Positions 9,891 through 18,114 of a DNA stretch of 34,386 nucleotides are shown here, in pieces. Position numbers and translations under genes: made by a program. The stretch covers positions 1-34,386 of the forward strand of contig PCCJ01000042.1 of assembly GCA_002731665.1 (NCBI GenBank). The letters are read 5' to 3'. Each line of letters opens with the position of its first letter. The first letter of the stretch is position 1. The notes beneath the pieces were generated by a model. It worked only from the letters and a program-made list of their open reading frames with translations, did not search any database and had not been told where the DNA came from. The DNA comes from Actinomycetota bacterium (GTDB taxonomy: Bacteria > Actinomycetota > Acidimicrobiia > Acidimicrobiales > Poriferisodaliceae).

Positions 9891-10003
9891 GACCTCTTTA
9901 AATTATTTTTCAAGCTACCGGCGTATGTTCTTCCGGATACGTCCTCTGCCAGATCGAATTTTCTGTTACCAGTCGGTGTTAGCACTGCTTCGAACCTTCG
10001 ATA

Positions 10004-10831
10004 TCAACGACCCTCGGGTCGATACAATTTAATTGGACCTTCCCCAGTCATCAACTCGCTTTGCCGGCTCCAAGGGCGACCTGCATTAGCACCACCATCA
10101 ACAACTAGTTCTGCTCCGGTAATAAATGTTGAGTCATCCGAAGCTAAGAAGAGTGCTGCCTGTGCTATATCGTCTGGAACTCCAACACGGCCAATTGGTT
10201 GATGTCGTCCGAATCGTGACTTAAATTTTTCTCGACGATCTTCGCTAATTGGTCCATGGGCGAGCGGTGTAGCTACTACCCCAGGACATATTGAATTAAC
10301 TCGGACTCCATCTTGCCCAAGTTCCAACGCAACCGACTTCGTTAAATGAATAACTGCGGCTTTCGTAGCTGTATACAGGTGGGGAGATTCTCCGGCTTGC
10401 AAACCAGCTACTGAAGCTGTCGAAATAATCGAACCAAATTTTTGACTCTTCATAACTGGCGCACAGTGTTTCATACCAAAAAAAACACCTTTAAGTAAAA
10501 CATCGACGGTAATGTCAAAGTCGCTTTCGCTAATAGTTTCGATTGGGCCACGAGCGCCACCAAAGCCTGCGTTATTAAACATGATGTCTAGGTGTCCCCA
10601 CAAGTCAACCGCTTCAGACACTGCATTTGATACATCCTCTTCGCGCGATACATCTACCCGCAAAAAAGCACCCTTCGTTCCAAGCTCATCCGCTACTGCT
10701 TGCCCTTTTGCTTCATTCATATCTGTCACGAGCACTTGAGCGCCTTCTTTGGCAAACAAACGGGCGGTTTCTGCTCCCATCCCACTTCCAGCACCAGTTA
10801 TAACTGCCACTCGGTCATCTAAACGCCCCAT
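10004..10831 (-). CDS. Short-chain dehydrogenase/reductase, probably NAD-dependent
   Basis: This 275-residue classical SDR oxidises a hydroxyl or reduces a keto group on an unknown substrate. The Rossmann start is TGAGSGMGAE (residues 12-21). An acidic D37 after the second strand favours NAD(H) over NADP(H). NNAG lies at 86-89, the catalytic Ser is S140, and the YxxxK pair is Y153 and K157; VDGG lies near the C-terminus. The ATG directly follows the stop of the CoA-transferase gene with no gap, and GGAGGAG sits six bases upstream inside that gene, so the two are co-translated. Pairing with a CoA-transferase suggests oxidation of a hydroxyacyl-CoA or of the alcohol that precedes it. The C-terminal tail of about 25 residues after VDGG is longer than usual. 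Confidence 0.87.
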   Translation of the reverse strand: MGRLDDRVAVITGAGSGMGAETARLFAKEGAQVLVTDMNEAKGQAVADELGTKGAFLRVDVSREEDVSNAVSEAVDLWGHLDIMFNNAGFGGARGPIETISESDFDITVDVLLKGVFFGMKHCAPVMKSQKFGSIISTASVAGLQAGESPHLYTATKAAVIHLTKSVALELGQDGVRVNSICPGVVATPLAHGPISEDRREKFKSRFGRHQPIGRVGVPDDIAQAALFLASDDSTFITGAELVVDGGANAGRPWSRQSELMTGEGPIKLYRPEGR

Positions 10832-12010
10832 CTATTTCTCCTCCATTACATAATTTTCTGACAACAAGATACCAGAGCTAGACAGCGCTCTGATTTCCTG
10901 TTCTCCTGCCCCTAACCATTCAGCAAGAACCGCATGATTGTGTTCACCTCGGTATGGCGCAACTGCATTATTTTCTAAACCGGATTTACTTTGCGAAAAC
11001 TTATATGGGGTCTGAGAAACTTTTCTTTTTCCACCATCTCTCGCATCGATTTCTATCGAGTTAGCCCGATGAACAGACGTAGGCGAGTCATAGGCTTCAT
11101 TGGTTGTGTTGATATGGCCCCAAGCCAAGTTGCACTTATCTAAAGCCGCCAACATCTCTTCACGACTTGCAAAAGAGCAAAGGAACTCCTGAATAATAGT
11201 CGTACGAGCTAATCGTTTAGCTTGCACTTCAGTACCTGGAGGAGAAGAGTCTTCTAGTCCATGAACCTCGCTGAGACGCTTCCACACCCACCGAAAATCG
11301 CCCGCGGTAAGAATCGGTCCGCCCACTGCTTCCCACACCAGCCCGCCCGCTGCTGCATATTTTCCACCGTCTAAACCCACATGACTAGCGTCATCAGTCG
11401 CTAAAAACGCGTCGAGCATACACATGTCAATGTGCTGTCCCTGTCCACTCGCTTCAGCCACACGCAAAGCTGCTAACAGCCCTATTGTCCCATGGAGTGA
11501 AGCATTCGTGTCAGCTGCGGAAAGGTTTAAGTCAATAATTGGTTGGTCATTCCATGCTGACACGCGCTGAAGCCAGCCTGACTCGCCATGTAATATCGGC
11601 GCATAGGCTGCTCTACCAGATTCTGGCCCTTCTTGTCCAAAACCTGATATCGACAACATCACTAACTTCGGATTCAATTTCTCTAAAGCTTCGTAATCGA
11701 GACCGTACTTTTTCATTACCCCTGGGCGAAAATTTTCTACCAAGACGTCAGCGGTTTTAGCTAGTTCCTTAACTAATTCAGCTCCGCCTTCTAATCGGAG
11801 ATCGATGCAGACATTTCGTTTCCCAACATTTTGTTGCGTGTAATAGCCTGCCAATCCAGCTCGAACAGTGCCCCAGCTACGCGTCACATCACCCTCTGGC
11901 GGTTCTAATTTAACTACTTCCGCCCCTAAGTCACTGAGAATTCTCCCAGCGAAAGGTCCCGCCAACACCCGACTCATATCTAGAACTTTGATTCCTGCAA
12001 GCGGTCGCAT
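10832..12010 (-). CDS. CaiB/BaiF family (class III) CoA-transferase
   Basis: This 392-residue enzyme moves CoA from an acyl-CoA donor to a free carboxylic acid, activating it for degradation. The N-terminal signature is clear (LAGIKVLDMSRVLAGPFAGR, DLGAEVVKLEPPEGD, VGKRNVCIDL, ENFRPGVM, LSISGFGQEGP). The catalytic aspartate expected to form the acyl-anhydride is D167 in SAADTNASLHG. The ATG at 12010 is chosen because AAGGAG lies six bases upstream and the family normally starts at this point; an upstream in-frame start (12082) would add a Cys-rich tail without homology. It is followed without a gap by the SDR gene. The acid substrate cannot be read from sequence. The DUF2237 gene is divergent, 118 nt away. 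Confidence 0.88.
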   Translation of the reverse strand: MRPLAGIKVLDMSRVLAGPFAGRILSDLGAEVVKLEPPEGDVTRSWGTVRAGLAGYYTQQNVGKRNVCIDLRLEGGAELVKELAKTADVLVENFRPGVMKKYGLDYEALEKLNPKLVMLSISGFGQEGPESGRAAYAPILHGESGWLQRVSAWNDQPIIDLNLSAADTNASLHGTIGLLAALRVAEASGQGQHIDMCMLDAFLATDDASHVGLDGGKYAAAGGLVWEAVGGPILTAGDFRWVWKRLSEVHGLEDSSPPGTEVQAKRLARTTIIQEFLCSFASREEMLAALDKCNLAWGHINTTNEAYDSPTSVHRANSIEIDARDGGKRKVSQTPYKFSQSKSGLENNAVAPYRGEHNHAVLAEWLGAGEQEIRALSSSGILLSENYVMEEK

Positions 12011-12128
12011 TTGTTTCTCCTTTATGGCACACCAGTCGAAGTCTCGCGCGCATCCGGAACTGGCGCACCCCAAACTTTGCATTAAGCAACACCTTTAACC
12101 TCTGATTCGCCTAACGTTGCTATTAACC

Positions 12129-12491
12129 ATGGTGATGAACGTAATAGGAACTGAACTCGAAGTGTGCGGAAGTGACCCAGTCACTGGTTTCTACCGAGAC
12201 AATTGTTGCAATACGGGCGCAGGGGATTTAGGTGTTCACACCGTCTGTGCAATAATGACTGACGACTTTTTAAATTTTTCAAAAGCAGCAGGCAATGATT
12301 TGAGCACCTCACGCCCCGAATTCGGATTTAAAGGTCTCAGCGATGGAGACAACTGGTGCCTTTGTGCACCTCGTTGGCAAGAAGCTTTTGAAGCCGGTCG
12401 GGCTCCCCTAGTTCGACTCCGGGCAACTCACCTCCTGACTCTGGAATGGGTTTCGTTGAGCGATCTAAAGGCCAACGCAATTGACCTATAA
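12129..12491 (+). CDS. DUF2237 family protein
   Basis: This protein of about 120 residues matches my recollection of the DUF2237 family along nearly its whole length: NVIGTELEVC, SDPVTGFYRDNCCNTG, GVHTVCAIMTDDFLNFSKA, GNDLSTSRPEFGF, GDNWCLCAPRWQEA, ATHLLTLEWV, DLKANAID. It is rich in conserved Cys and Trp and carries no membrane or signal segment; the molecular function of the family is unknown. Starts are possible at 12117 (TTG), 12129 (ATG) and 12135 (ATG). None has a Shine-Dalgarno sequence, and TATTAA at 12121-12126 would place a transcript start close to 12135, so a leaderless message is possible. It stands alone, divergent from the CoA-transferase gene and convergent with the TauD-type gene. 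Confidence 0.8.
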   Translation: MVMNVIGTELEVCGSDPVTGFYRDNCCNTGAGDLGVHTVCAIMTDDFLNFSKAAGNDLSTSRPEFGFKGLSDGDNWCLCAPRWQEAFEAGRAPLVRLRATHLLTLEWVSLSDLKANAIDL

Positions 12492-12670
12492 AACACTATC
12501 GATAATCAAATAGATGACCGGTACCAGCAACTAAGGTTTAGATGAGGGCGCGTCGGAAGCTAATACAATTAGAACGACTGTATTCTCTACAAAAGACCCG
12601 ATAATTTCCAGAACTACTCAGACCCAATGCGAACAATGATGCTTCAACGACTTTTTGTATCCGACAATAC

Positions 12671-13558
12671 TCAGTCGTAAATTGGCCGGTCGCCTCTAAT
12701 AGTTACCCGGTGCATTTCTCGTCTTTCACCATCATAATCGTTTAAGGCATAATGCTGAACAATTCTGTTATCCCATAACGTTACAGTACCCGGCTCCCAT
12801 CTCACCCGGCACGTAAATTTTGGCTCTTCACAGTGACTCAAAAGAAAAGACAAAAGTGCGTTGCTCTCGCTTGAACGAAGTCCTTCCAGCCGCTCAGTAA
12901 ACGGTCGGTTTATGTACAGTGCACGTAAGCCACTCTCTGGATGAGTTCGGACAACTGGGTGTGACACTTGAGCATGAGCTTTTTCTGATATCCCAAGTGA
13001 CATAGACTTTCGAGCTTCTAAACGCTTTTCAGAATCACCATTGAGTCCGTACTGGCTCGCTGCAGAATGAAGACCTTTAAGTTGACCCACGAACTCCTTC
13101 ATATAATCAGAAAGGCTCTCGTATGCTGCGTGCTGATTAGCAAACAGGGTATCTCCCCCAAATTCTGGAGTGTCTATGGCGTATAGCAATGATCCCAAAG
13201 GAGGTCGAGAAAGAAATGACATATCGGTATGCCAGCCACCACCGAAATTTATTTTTTCATTCGCTTCTTTAATAATGGGCGCTACTTCGGGATGTTCATC
13301 TAAGCCCTTTATGTAGGGGTGGGTCTCTAATGGTCCAAAATATTTTGCAAAGTTTTTTATTTCAATCGGGTTCAAAGTTTGTTCACGAAATACTAGAACA
13401 TGGTACTTCAAAAAAGCTGATTTGATTTGGTCAATACTATTAGCGCACTTCGCCAAATTTATGTCGGAGATTTCAGCTCCCAAAGCACCAGATATAGGTC
13501 GGATCGTTAAAGCTTGATTATTATCTGACGAGGACTTCAACTGACTAGGACTTTCCAT
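12671..13558 (-). CDS. TauD/TfdA-type 2-oxoglutarate-dependent dioxygenase
   Basis: This 295-residue non-haem iron enzyme couples 2-oxoglutarate decarboxylation to hydroxylation or cleavage of a small acid, sulfonate or phenoxy-type substrate. Iron ligands are H110 and D112 (GGGWHTDMSF) and H269 (IVQHYALNDY). R280 and R284 lie 11 and 15 residues after that His, the spacing that binds 2-oxoglutarate and substrate in TauD. The N-terminal strand pattern (LTIRPISGALGAEI) and the PEFGGDTLFAN segment are typical of the family. The ATG at 13558 overlaps the upstream gene by 14 nt; no good ribosome-binding site is seen, so translation is probably coupled. It is the last gene of the P450 cluster. Substrate cannot be assigned. 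Confidence 0.85.
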   Translation of the reverse strand: MESPSQLKSSSDNNQALTIRPISGALGAEISDINLAKCANSIDQIKSAFLKYHVLVFREQTLNPIEIKNFAKYFGPLETHPYIKGLDEHPEVAPIIKEANEKINFGGGWHTDMSFLSRPPLGSLLYAIDTPEFGGDTLFANQHAAYESLSDYMKEFVGQLKGLHSAASQYGLNGDSEKRLEARKSMSLGISEKAHAQVSHPVVRTHPESGLRALYINRPFTERLEGLRSSESNALLSFLLSHCEEPKFTCRVRWEPGTVTLWDNRIVQHYALNDYDGERREMHRVTIRGDRPIYD

Positions 13559-14480
13559 CAAGGGCACGCAGACGTTCCCCCACAAGTCCAATAGCCTCGG
13601 TCGCTTTTTCTGTACTTACGGCACAAGGAGTTAAATTAAAGTGACGACACCCTGCCTCTAGATAGGGCGCAAGAAATTCGACAACATCATCAACTGTTCC
13701 ATGAGGCGTATATTTAGAAAATTTTTCAAATGGGACTTGATAGAAATTTTCCATCTCAGGGCCAACATAGCCCGCTGCTTCATCTTTACTATCCCCAATT
13801 CCTACCCAAAGCTGGATACCGTGGTCAGGAGTAAAGGTTCGTTTAGCTTCGTCTGCAGCCTCATCAAAGATGTTCAAAGCCTTCCTATAACGTTCTGGCG
13901 AACACCAAATCCCTAACCATCCATCAGCAAATTTCCCTGCCCTTCGAAGCGCAGCGTCTGCTCTTCCCCCGACGTACACAGGTATCGCAGGTTTCGGCAC
14001 CGGAACAATTCGGGCCCTATCAATTTCAAAGAATTTCCCGCTATAGCTCAACGTTTCACCTCGTAAAAGGCCTTGGACAATCTCGAGCGATTCATCAGTG
14101 CGCTGTCCACGAGTGCGAGGATCAACTCCACAAACTTCTACTTCGTGCCTATCATCTCCCCCTACGCCAATTCCAAACGATATGCGTCCGGGAGCCATCT
14201 CCGCCAGATTTGCGAGCTGTCTCGCCACCGGAACAGGATGTCGAAGCGGCAGCAAATATACCCCTAAATAGATCCCAATTTCTGGATGTAAATTCGCTAG
14301 CGCCGCAGCACTAACCATCCCATCATGTCCATGGCCAAACCTGAAACTTACGTGATCTGCAAAAAAAACATGGTCAATACCAAAATCTACTACACGTTGC
14401 AGAGCCTTTTTTCGTTCCTCCCAAGGCCGGCTCCAAAGGTCAAGCGCTGGTGTTACCCCAACTCGAATATTAGGTTTCAT
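13545..14480 (-). CDS. Luciferase-like (LLM) flavin/F420-dependent oxidoreductase
   Basis: This 311-residue TIM-barrel protein of the bacterial luciferase-like superfamily uses reduced FMN or, more likely in an actinomycete, coenzyme F420 to oxidise or reduce a small substrate. Family features are VDFGIDHVFFADHVSF near the N-terminus, YLLPLRHPVPVARQLANLAE, GRISFGIGVGGD, then PVYVGGRADAALRRA in the middle. The start is the ATG at 14480, which overlaps the thioesterase stop as ATGA; a further-upstream start would run into that gene. It lies third from the end of the P450 operon. Cofactor choice (FMN versus F420) is not decidable by eye. Confidence 0.83.
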   Translation of the reverse strand: MKPNIRVGVTPALDLWSRPWEERKKALQRVVDFGIDHVFFADHVSFRFGHGHDGMVSAAALANLHPEIGIYLGVYLLPLRHPVPVARQLANLAEMAPGRISFGIGVGGDDRHEVEVCGVDPRTRGQRTDESLEIVQGLLRGETLSYSGKFFEIDRARIVPVPKPAIPVYVGGRADAALRRAGKFADGWLGIWCSPERYRKALNIFDEAADEAKRTFTPDHGIQLWVGIGDSKDEAAGYVGPEMENFYQVPFEKFSKYTPHGTVDDVVEFLAPYLEAGCRHFNLTPCAVSTEKATEAIGLVGERLRALDGKS

Positions 14481-14911
14481 GATTGAGGCCCCATAATTAA
14501 GCAAGTGCCCTGAGCAGCGGCAACAAGACGTTCTTTATTTGTCACATCGATTCGCACAACCGCTGTAGATTTACTCATAGCAATTACTTCGGCGCTAGCA
14601 GTACATACGCCTTCGCTCACAGGGCGAAGAAGGTTAATTTTAAATTCCGTCGTAGCTGCCCAAGAGCCTTTTGGCATAGCGGGATAAAGAACTACACCTA
14701 GGACATGGTCGCAGAAAGCTGATATGCAGCCTCCGTGTATATTGCCAATCATTGTCACCATGTCGGGCAACACTTTGAAGGAAGCAACTAATTGACCTGG
14801 TTCAAAAGAATCGATTGTGATTCCGAGAAATCCATCGATACCTTTCTTGGGTACAAAGCCGGCAAACTTAGTCGCAGTTTGTTCATCCCAAAATTTTAGT
14901 TTTACAGGCAT
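14477..14911 (-). CDS. PaaI-type hot-dog acyl-CoA thioesterase
   Basis: This 144-residue single hot-dog-fold protein probably hydrolyses an acyl- or aryl-CoA ester to the acid and free CoA. The family active site is visible as H59-G60-G61 in GNIHGGCISAFCDHVLG, with the likely catalytic acid D68; the strand ATTEFKINLLRPV follows. The start codon is ATG with a weak AAGG nine bases upstream. Its stop overlaps the start of the luciferase-like gene by four bases (ATGA), a sign of translational coupling. Within the P450 cluster it could release CoA from dead-end thioesters or deliver a free acid product. Confidence 0.83.
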   Translation of the reverse strand: MPVKLKFWDEQTATKFAGFVPKKGIDGFLGITIDSFEPGQLVASFKVLPDMVTMIGNIHGGCISAFCDHVLGVVLYPAMPKGSWAATTEFKINLLRPVSEGVCTASAEVIAMSKSTAVVRIDVTNKERLVAAAQGTCLIMGPQS

Positions 14912-14928
14912 ACATAAACCTTAGATCC

Positions 14929-15837
14929 TTAATCATCTAGGTGTGAAGTAGAGTTAGAGGTCTTGCTCATCCACATAGCTAGGTCTAGAAGAAACTCCCG
15001 TGCCTGAATTCCCTCTTGCTGACCAAAACCATGCTGAGCGCCACCATAGAGTTTACGACTGACGAGCCCATTCGCATTTGCGAACGCGTCGCACAAATCA
15101 TCAACTATCGACGATGGGACATTTCGATCGTGTTCAGCTTCTGCAAAAAAAATAGGTGGAAGGTTCGTGTAGGCACCCTTGCTTATTAATCTCGGAATGC
15201 TTGCTTCTTTCATTACTTCTTTACTGACAAAATATGCTTCCGTATTTCTAGTTAACCGATTGCCGTGCTCTGTTCTGAGGCTTTTCGCGTACAAAAATCT
15301 TTTCAATGGGTCTACCGGAGCCCAAAAAACCCCGACACCGCTAACTGAAGCATCTACTTTGTCAATATCTTCAATACTGTCGAATCCATTTAATTTAATA
15401 GTTGGGTCAACCGATAATGCTGGGTTTAATGCTGCCAAAAGTGCTAGGTGGCCACCGCTTGAGCTACCTATGCTAAATATTTGTGTTTCTTCGATCTTCA
15501 AACTTGAAGCGTGCATGCGTACCCAACGCACTCCAGCACAAACATCTCTTACCGCCGTAGGGTGATGATATTTTGGTCCACATCGGAAATCCAGTGAAAT
15601 TACTGTGGCACCCATCGAACACAAAAATTGGTTATAAAAATCACCAGAAGTTCTGTCCAACGAGGACCACGCCCCTCCGTGAACGTCAATTATTCCGATC
15701 CCTTGTAAAGGCCCGCCCCTTAACGATCTCCAAATGCGTGCGAATAATTCCCCATTCTTATGTTCTAGGTAAACAACATCCTCATAACTAGCGTTCGTCT
15801 TGTGTTTCAGATGCTCTGTTATTTTCACGTGCTCCAC
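14929..15837 (-). CDS. Alpha/beta-hydrolase esterase (HSL-like)
   Basis: This 302-residue serine hydrolase resembles the hormone-sensitive-lipase/acetyl-esterase group. The oxyanion-hole motif HGGAW is at 53-57, the nucleophile S126 lies in G-S-S-S-G (124-128), the acid is D238 (AEHDRNVP) and the base H270 (GGAQHGFG), in the expected order and spacing. It has no signal peptide, so it acts in the cytoplasm on a short ester or lactone. The ATG at 15837 overlaps the P450 stop by 13 nt, and only 17 nt separate it from the thioesterase. It probably cleaves an ester formed or exposed by the neighbouring oxygenases. Confidence 0.85.
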   Translation of the reverse strand: MEHVKITEHLKHKTNASYEDVVYLEHKNGELFARIWRSLRGGPLQGIGIIDVHGGAWSSLDRTSGDFYNQFLCSMGATVISLDFRCGPKYHHPTAVRDVCAGVRWVRMHASSLKIEETQIFSIGSSSGGHLALLAALNPALSVDPTIKLNGFDSIEDIDKVDASVSGVGVFWAPVDPLKRFLYAKSLRTEHGNRLTRNTEAYFVSKEVMKEASIPRLISKGAYTNLPPIFFAEAEHDRNVPSSIVDDLCDAFANANGLVSRKLYGGAQHGFGQQEGIQAREFLLDLAMWMSKTSNSTSHLDD

Positions 15838-17153
15838 CGGATTGGTAAGTGTTTCAACCCATTTTGGAAATTAGAGACGAGGTGTTCCGGTTCACCAGCC
15901 ATCTCCAAATTCGGCAACTTCGTAATAATTTCTTGGAACAAAGCCCTCATCTGCACGCGAGCGAGACGAGATCCTAGACAAAAATGAGGACCGGCACCAA
16001 AGGTTAAGTGGTCATTTGGACTTCTCAAAATATCGAATCGATCCGGATTTTCAAATACCTTAGGGTCTCGATTGGCTGCAGCGTGATAGACAACTATTTT
16101 TTCGCCAGCCTCAACTGATCTGCCTCCGAGCTCAAGATCACAAGTAGCAGTTCTACGAAAGTGAACAACCGGCGGTGCGTATCGCAGCATCTCTTCGATC
16201 GCTCCATCTAGCAATGATGGATCATTCACTAATTGCGTTAGCTGTTCGGGGTGTGTTAGCAGCGCTAGCAATCCACCGGGGATGCCATTTCTCAAAGTCT
16301 CATTACCCGCTACTGCGAACAAGAAGAACATCGTTTCAAATTCTTCGACCGTAATTGGACCTTGGTCGTCATCTGCGTTCAATAGAGTTGACACAATATC
16401 TTCGCCAGGGTTTGATAGTCGATAGTTTGCTAAGTCACTTGCGTACGCGTACATGTCAGCTAATCCTTCCCGAGATCTAGGATCAGGAAGGCGGCCAGAT
16501 TCATCTGCCTTGATACCAGCACGGATTTTTAATGCCCGTTTCGCCATCTCAGTTCCCTTTTTCGGGTCAAAGGAATCTGACGCAGCATATTCGTCATCTT
16601 GGTATCCAATAACACGGTTGCTCCAGTCATAAAGCAGCATCCGATCTTCTTCCGGAATACCCATTATGGAGGCAAGTGTGAGTAGTGGTAGATCGGTTGC
16701 GATTTCTGTCACGAAGTCTGCTTGAGCATTTTTTTGAACGTTAGCTACTATCGAAAACGCGCTCGACTTAATATTTTCTTCTAGACGTGCGACAGCGCGA
16801 GGGGTAAAAGATTTTACTAGTAATCTTCGCAACCGAGAATGTTCAGGAGGGTCTTGATTCAGCATCATACGTTGAACAAATGACAACATCGATGCCGATG
16901 ACGGGTCCCTTATCTGCGTTCCCCCTATGTACGAGGAGAAATTATTTGGGTCACGCAATACTTTGTTTACGAGATCATGAGTTAGAACGGCCCAAAACCC
17001 TGGCCCCTTTTCCCAGCCCAGCAAAGCTGGCTCCTCCACCCAATGAATTGCAGATTCTTGACGCATTTCAGCTATCAAATCGTATGGAACGCCAGTTTTA
17101 TAGGTTCGAGGGTCAAATAACGTATCAGTGTCCACAACAGAAATTTCTATCAC
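15825..17153 (-). CDS. Cytochrome P450, CYP124/125/142-like
   Basis: This 442-residue soluble bacterial P450 is a haem monooxygenase. The I-helix carries A282-G-N-E-T286, the AGNET variant common in actinobacterial CYP124/125/142 enzymes, which oxidise terminal methyl groups of sterols, isoprenoids and branched lipids. ExxR is E321-R324 (EEMLRYAPPV). The haem-binding loop is FGAGPHFCLG, with C392 as the iron ligand. There is no membrane anchor. The start is GTG with no ribosome-binding site; a TATAGT box on this strand (17183-17178) would give a leader of about 18 nt. It is the first gene of a five-gene coupled cluster. No ferredoxin or reductase gene lies nearby, so electrons must come from elsewhere. 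The substrate class is an inference from motif resemblance only. Confidence 0.88.
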   Translation of the reverse strand: MIEISVVDTDTLFDPRTYKTGVPYDLIAEMRQESAIHWVEEPALLGWEKGPGFWAVLTHDLVNKVLRDPNNFSSYIGGTQIRDPSSASMLSFVQRMMLNQDPPEHSRLRRLLVKSFTPRAVARLEENIKSSAFSIVANVQKNAQADFVTEIATDLPLLTLASIMGIPEEDRMLLYDWSNRVIGYQDDEYAASDSFDPKKGTEMAKRALKIRAGIKADESGRLPDPRSREGLADMYAYASDLANYRLSNPGEDIVSTLLNADDDQGPITVEEFETMFFLFAVAGNETLRNGIPGGLLALLTHPEQLTQLVNDPSLLDGAIEEMLRYAPPVVHFRRTATCDLELGGRSVEAGEKIVVYHAAANRDPKVFENPDRFDILRSPNDHLTFGAGPHFCLGSRLARVQMRALFQEIITKLPNLEMAGEPEHLVSNFQNGLKHLPIRWST

Positions 17154-17177
17154 TATTTAGCGGTCGCGCGTTCCCGC

Positions 17178-17185
17178 ACTATAAT
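17178..17185. promoter_or_regulatory. Overlapping divergent -10 boxes (P450 / YihY)
   Basis: The eight bases ACTATAAT contain a perfect TATAAT on the + strand (17180-17185) and TATAGT on the - strand (complement of 17178-17183). The + box would start transcription near 17192, five bases before the YihY ATG. The - box would start near 17171, about 18 nt before the P450 GTG. The whole intergenic gap is only 43 nt and neither gene has a Shine-Dalgarno sequence. -35 regions are poor. This fits a bidirectional promoter driving leaderless or near-leaderless messages. Confidence 0.55.
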
Positions 17186-17196
17186 CCTGGCACCCT

Positions 17197-18114
17197 ATGA
17201 CTATGGCCGATCACACATCTGAGAGCTCTATATCTAGCTCACCTCAGGGCCTCCTTCGCCTGACGAAGGACTTCATCAAAAACGTTTCTGCGCACCACAC
17301 CTTGTTAGCCGCTGCCGGAGTTGCTTATTATTTTGCGTTGGCGCTCGTACCAGCTGTCGTATCGATAGTTTCCATTTACGGCCTTATTGCTGAACCAGAC
17401 GAAGTAGCAGTTCAACTCGAACCCTTAACCAACGCTTTGCCCCAAGAAGCAGCAAATCTAGTAGTTGCTCAACTCAGAAGCGTGACCGCTATAGGGAACG
17501 GTGAGGTTGGGTTGAGCTTAGCTATTGGCTTGTTCGGGCTTCTCTGGCTGGTTTCCAATGCTTTCAATTCTTCTGTTATGGCTATTCGAATTGCTCACGC
17601 TCGCCGGAGTCCCCACAATTGGCTTCAAGGAAGAATTTTTGCTCTGAAGCTAAGCGCCATGGGCTTGGTCGTCACAACAATTTTGATTTGGGTAGTTGTT
17701 GCTCTACCGCGAACAATTGAGACAGCTTGGTTCGCTAACGACCCAAAAAGTTGGATTAATTGGGTCAGGTGGCCGGTGGTCTTGTTATTTACTTCACTCT
17801 CTTTGGCATGGGTCTACCGAATGGTAATTGGACCATCTTCAAGAACCCGAGCGCGTGTAGTGGCAGTAGGTATAGGTGGATTGATATGGGTCGGAGGAAC
17901 TTTTGGGATGGCATCAGTTGCTTCCAACGCAGATCAATTGCAAGCAACTTTTGGTTCCCTGGGAGCAGTTGCCGTACTTCTAGTTTGGTTATACATTTCT
18001 GCGTGCGCAATGCTCCTAGCAGCTGAAGCCGAGTCAGTTCTCGCTGAAGCTTGGGTCCGCAGACCTAACAGGCGGATCTGGCGGGGTAGCGAAAATGAAA
18101 AAAACCATCCCTAA
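17197..18114 (+). CDS. YihY/BrkB (UPF0761) family membrane protein
   Basis: This 305-residue integral membrane protein is of the YihY/BrkB family (once called RNase BN). The family start LLAAAGVAYYFALALVPAVVS is followed by further hydrophobic segments at roughly 100-125, 150-172, 190-210, 220-240 and 250-275, about six in all, with the C-terminus charged. Its molecular role is not established. It follows a perfect TATAAT and may be read from a near-leaderless message; an alternative ATG lies two codons in. Its last 81 nt overlap the 3' end of the convergent MFS gene, unusually long for real genes. The C-terminal tail (RRPNRRIWRGSENEKNHP) encoded there is not a conserved part of the family as far as I can recall. 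Confidence 0.82.
   Translation: MTMADHTSESSISSSPQGLLRLTKDFIKNVSAHHTLLAAAGVAYYFALALVPAVVSIVSIYGLIAEPDEVAVQLEPLTNALPQEAANLVVAQLRSVTAIGNGEVGLSLAIGLFGLLWLVSNAFNSSVMAIRIAHARRSPHNWLQGRIFALKLSAMGLVVTTILIWVVVALPRTIETAWFANDPKSWINWVRWPVVLLFTSLSLAWVYRMVIGPSSRTRARVVAVGIGGLIWVGGTFGMASVASNADQLQATFGSLGAVAVLLVWLYISACAMLLAAEAESVLAEAWVRRPNRRIWRGSENEKNHP

Noticed and set aside
9770..9985. 71-codon - strand frame upstream of and overlapping the sigma gene
   Set aside because: It overlaps the sigma region 2 coding sequence in another frame and is not protein-like.
12085..12121. AGCAAC / GTTGCT inverted words between the CoA-transferase and DUF2237 genes
   Set aside because: Six-base arms 25 nt apart are expected by chance, and no flanking symmetry extends them convincingly.
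12492..12670. Terminator or small RNA between the DUF2237 and TauD-type genes
   Set aside because: No convincing hairpin with a T-run and no conserved short frame was found in this 179-nt convergent gap.
15179..15565. 128-codon open frame on the + strand antisense to the esterase gene
   Set aside because: It is the mirror of a clear catalytic domain, lacks a plausible start context and resembles no family.
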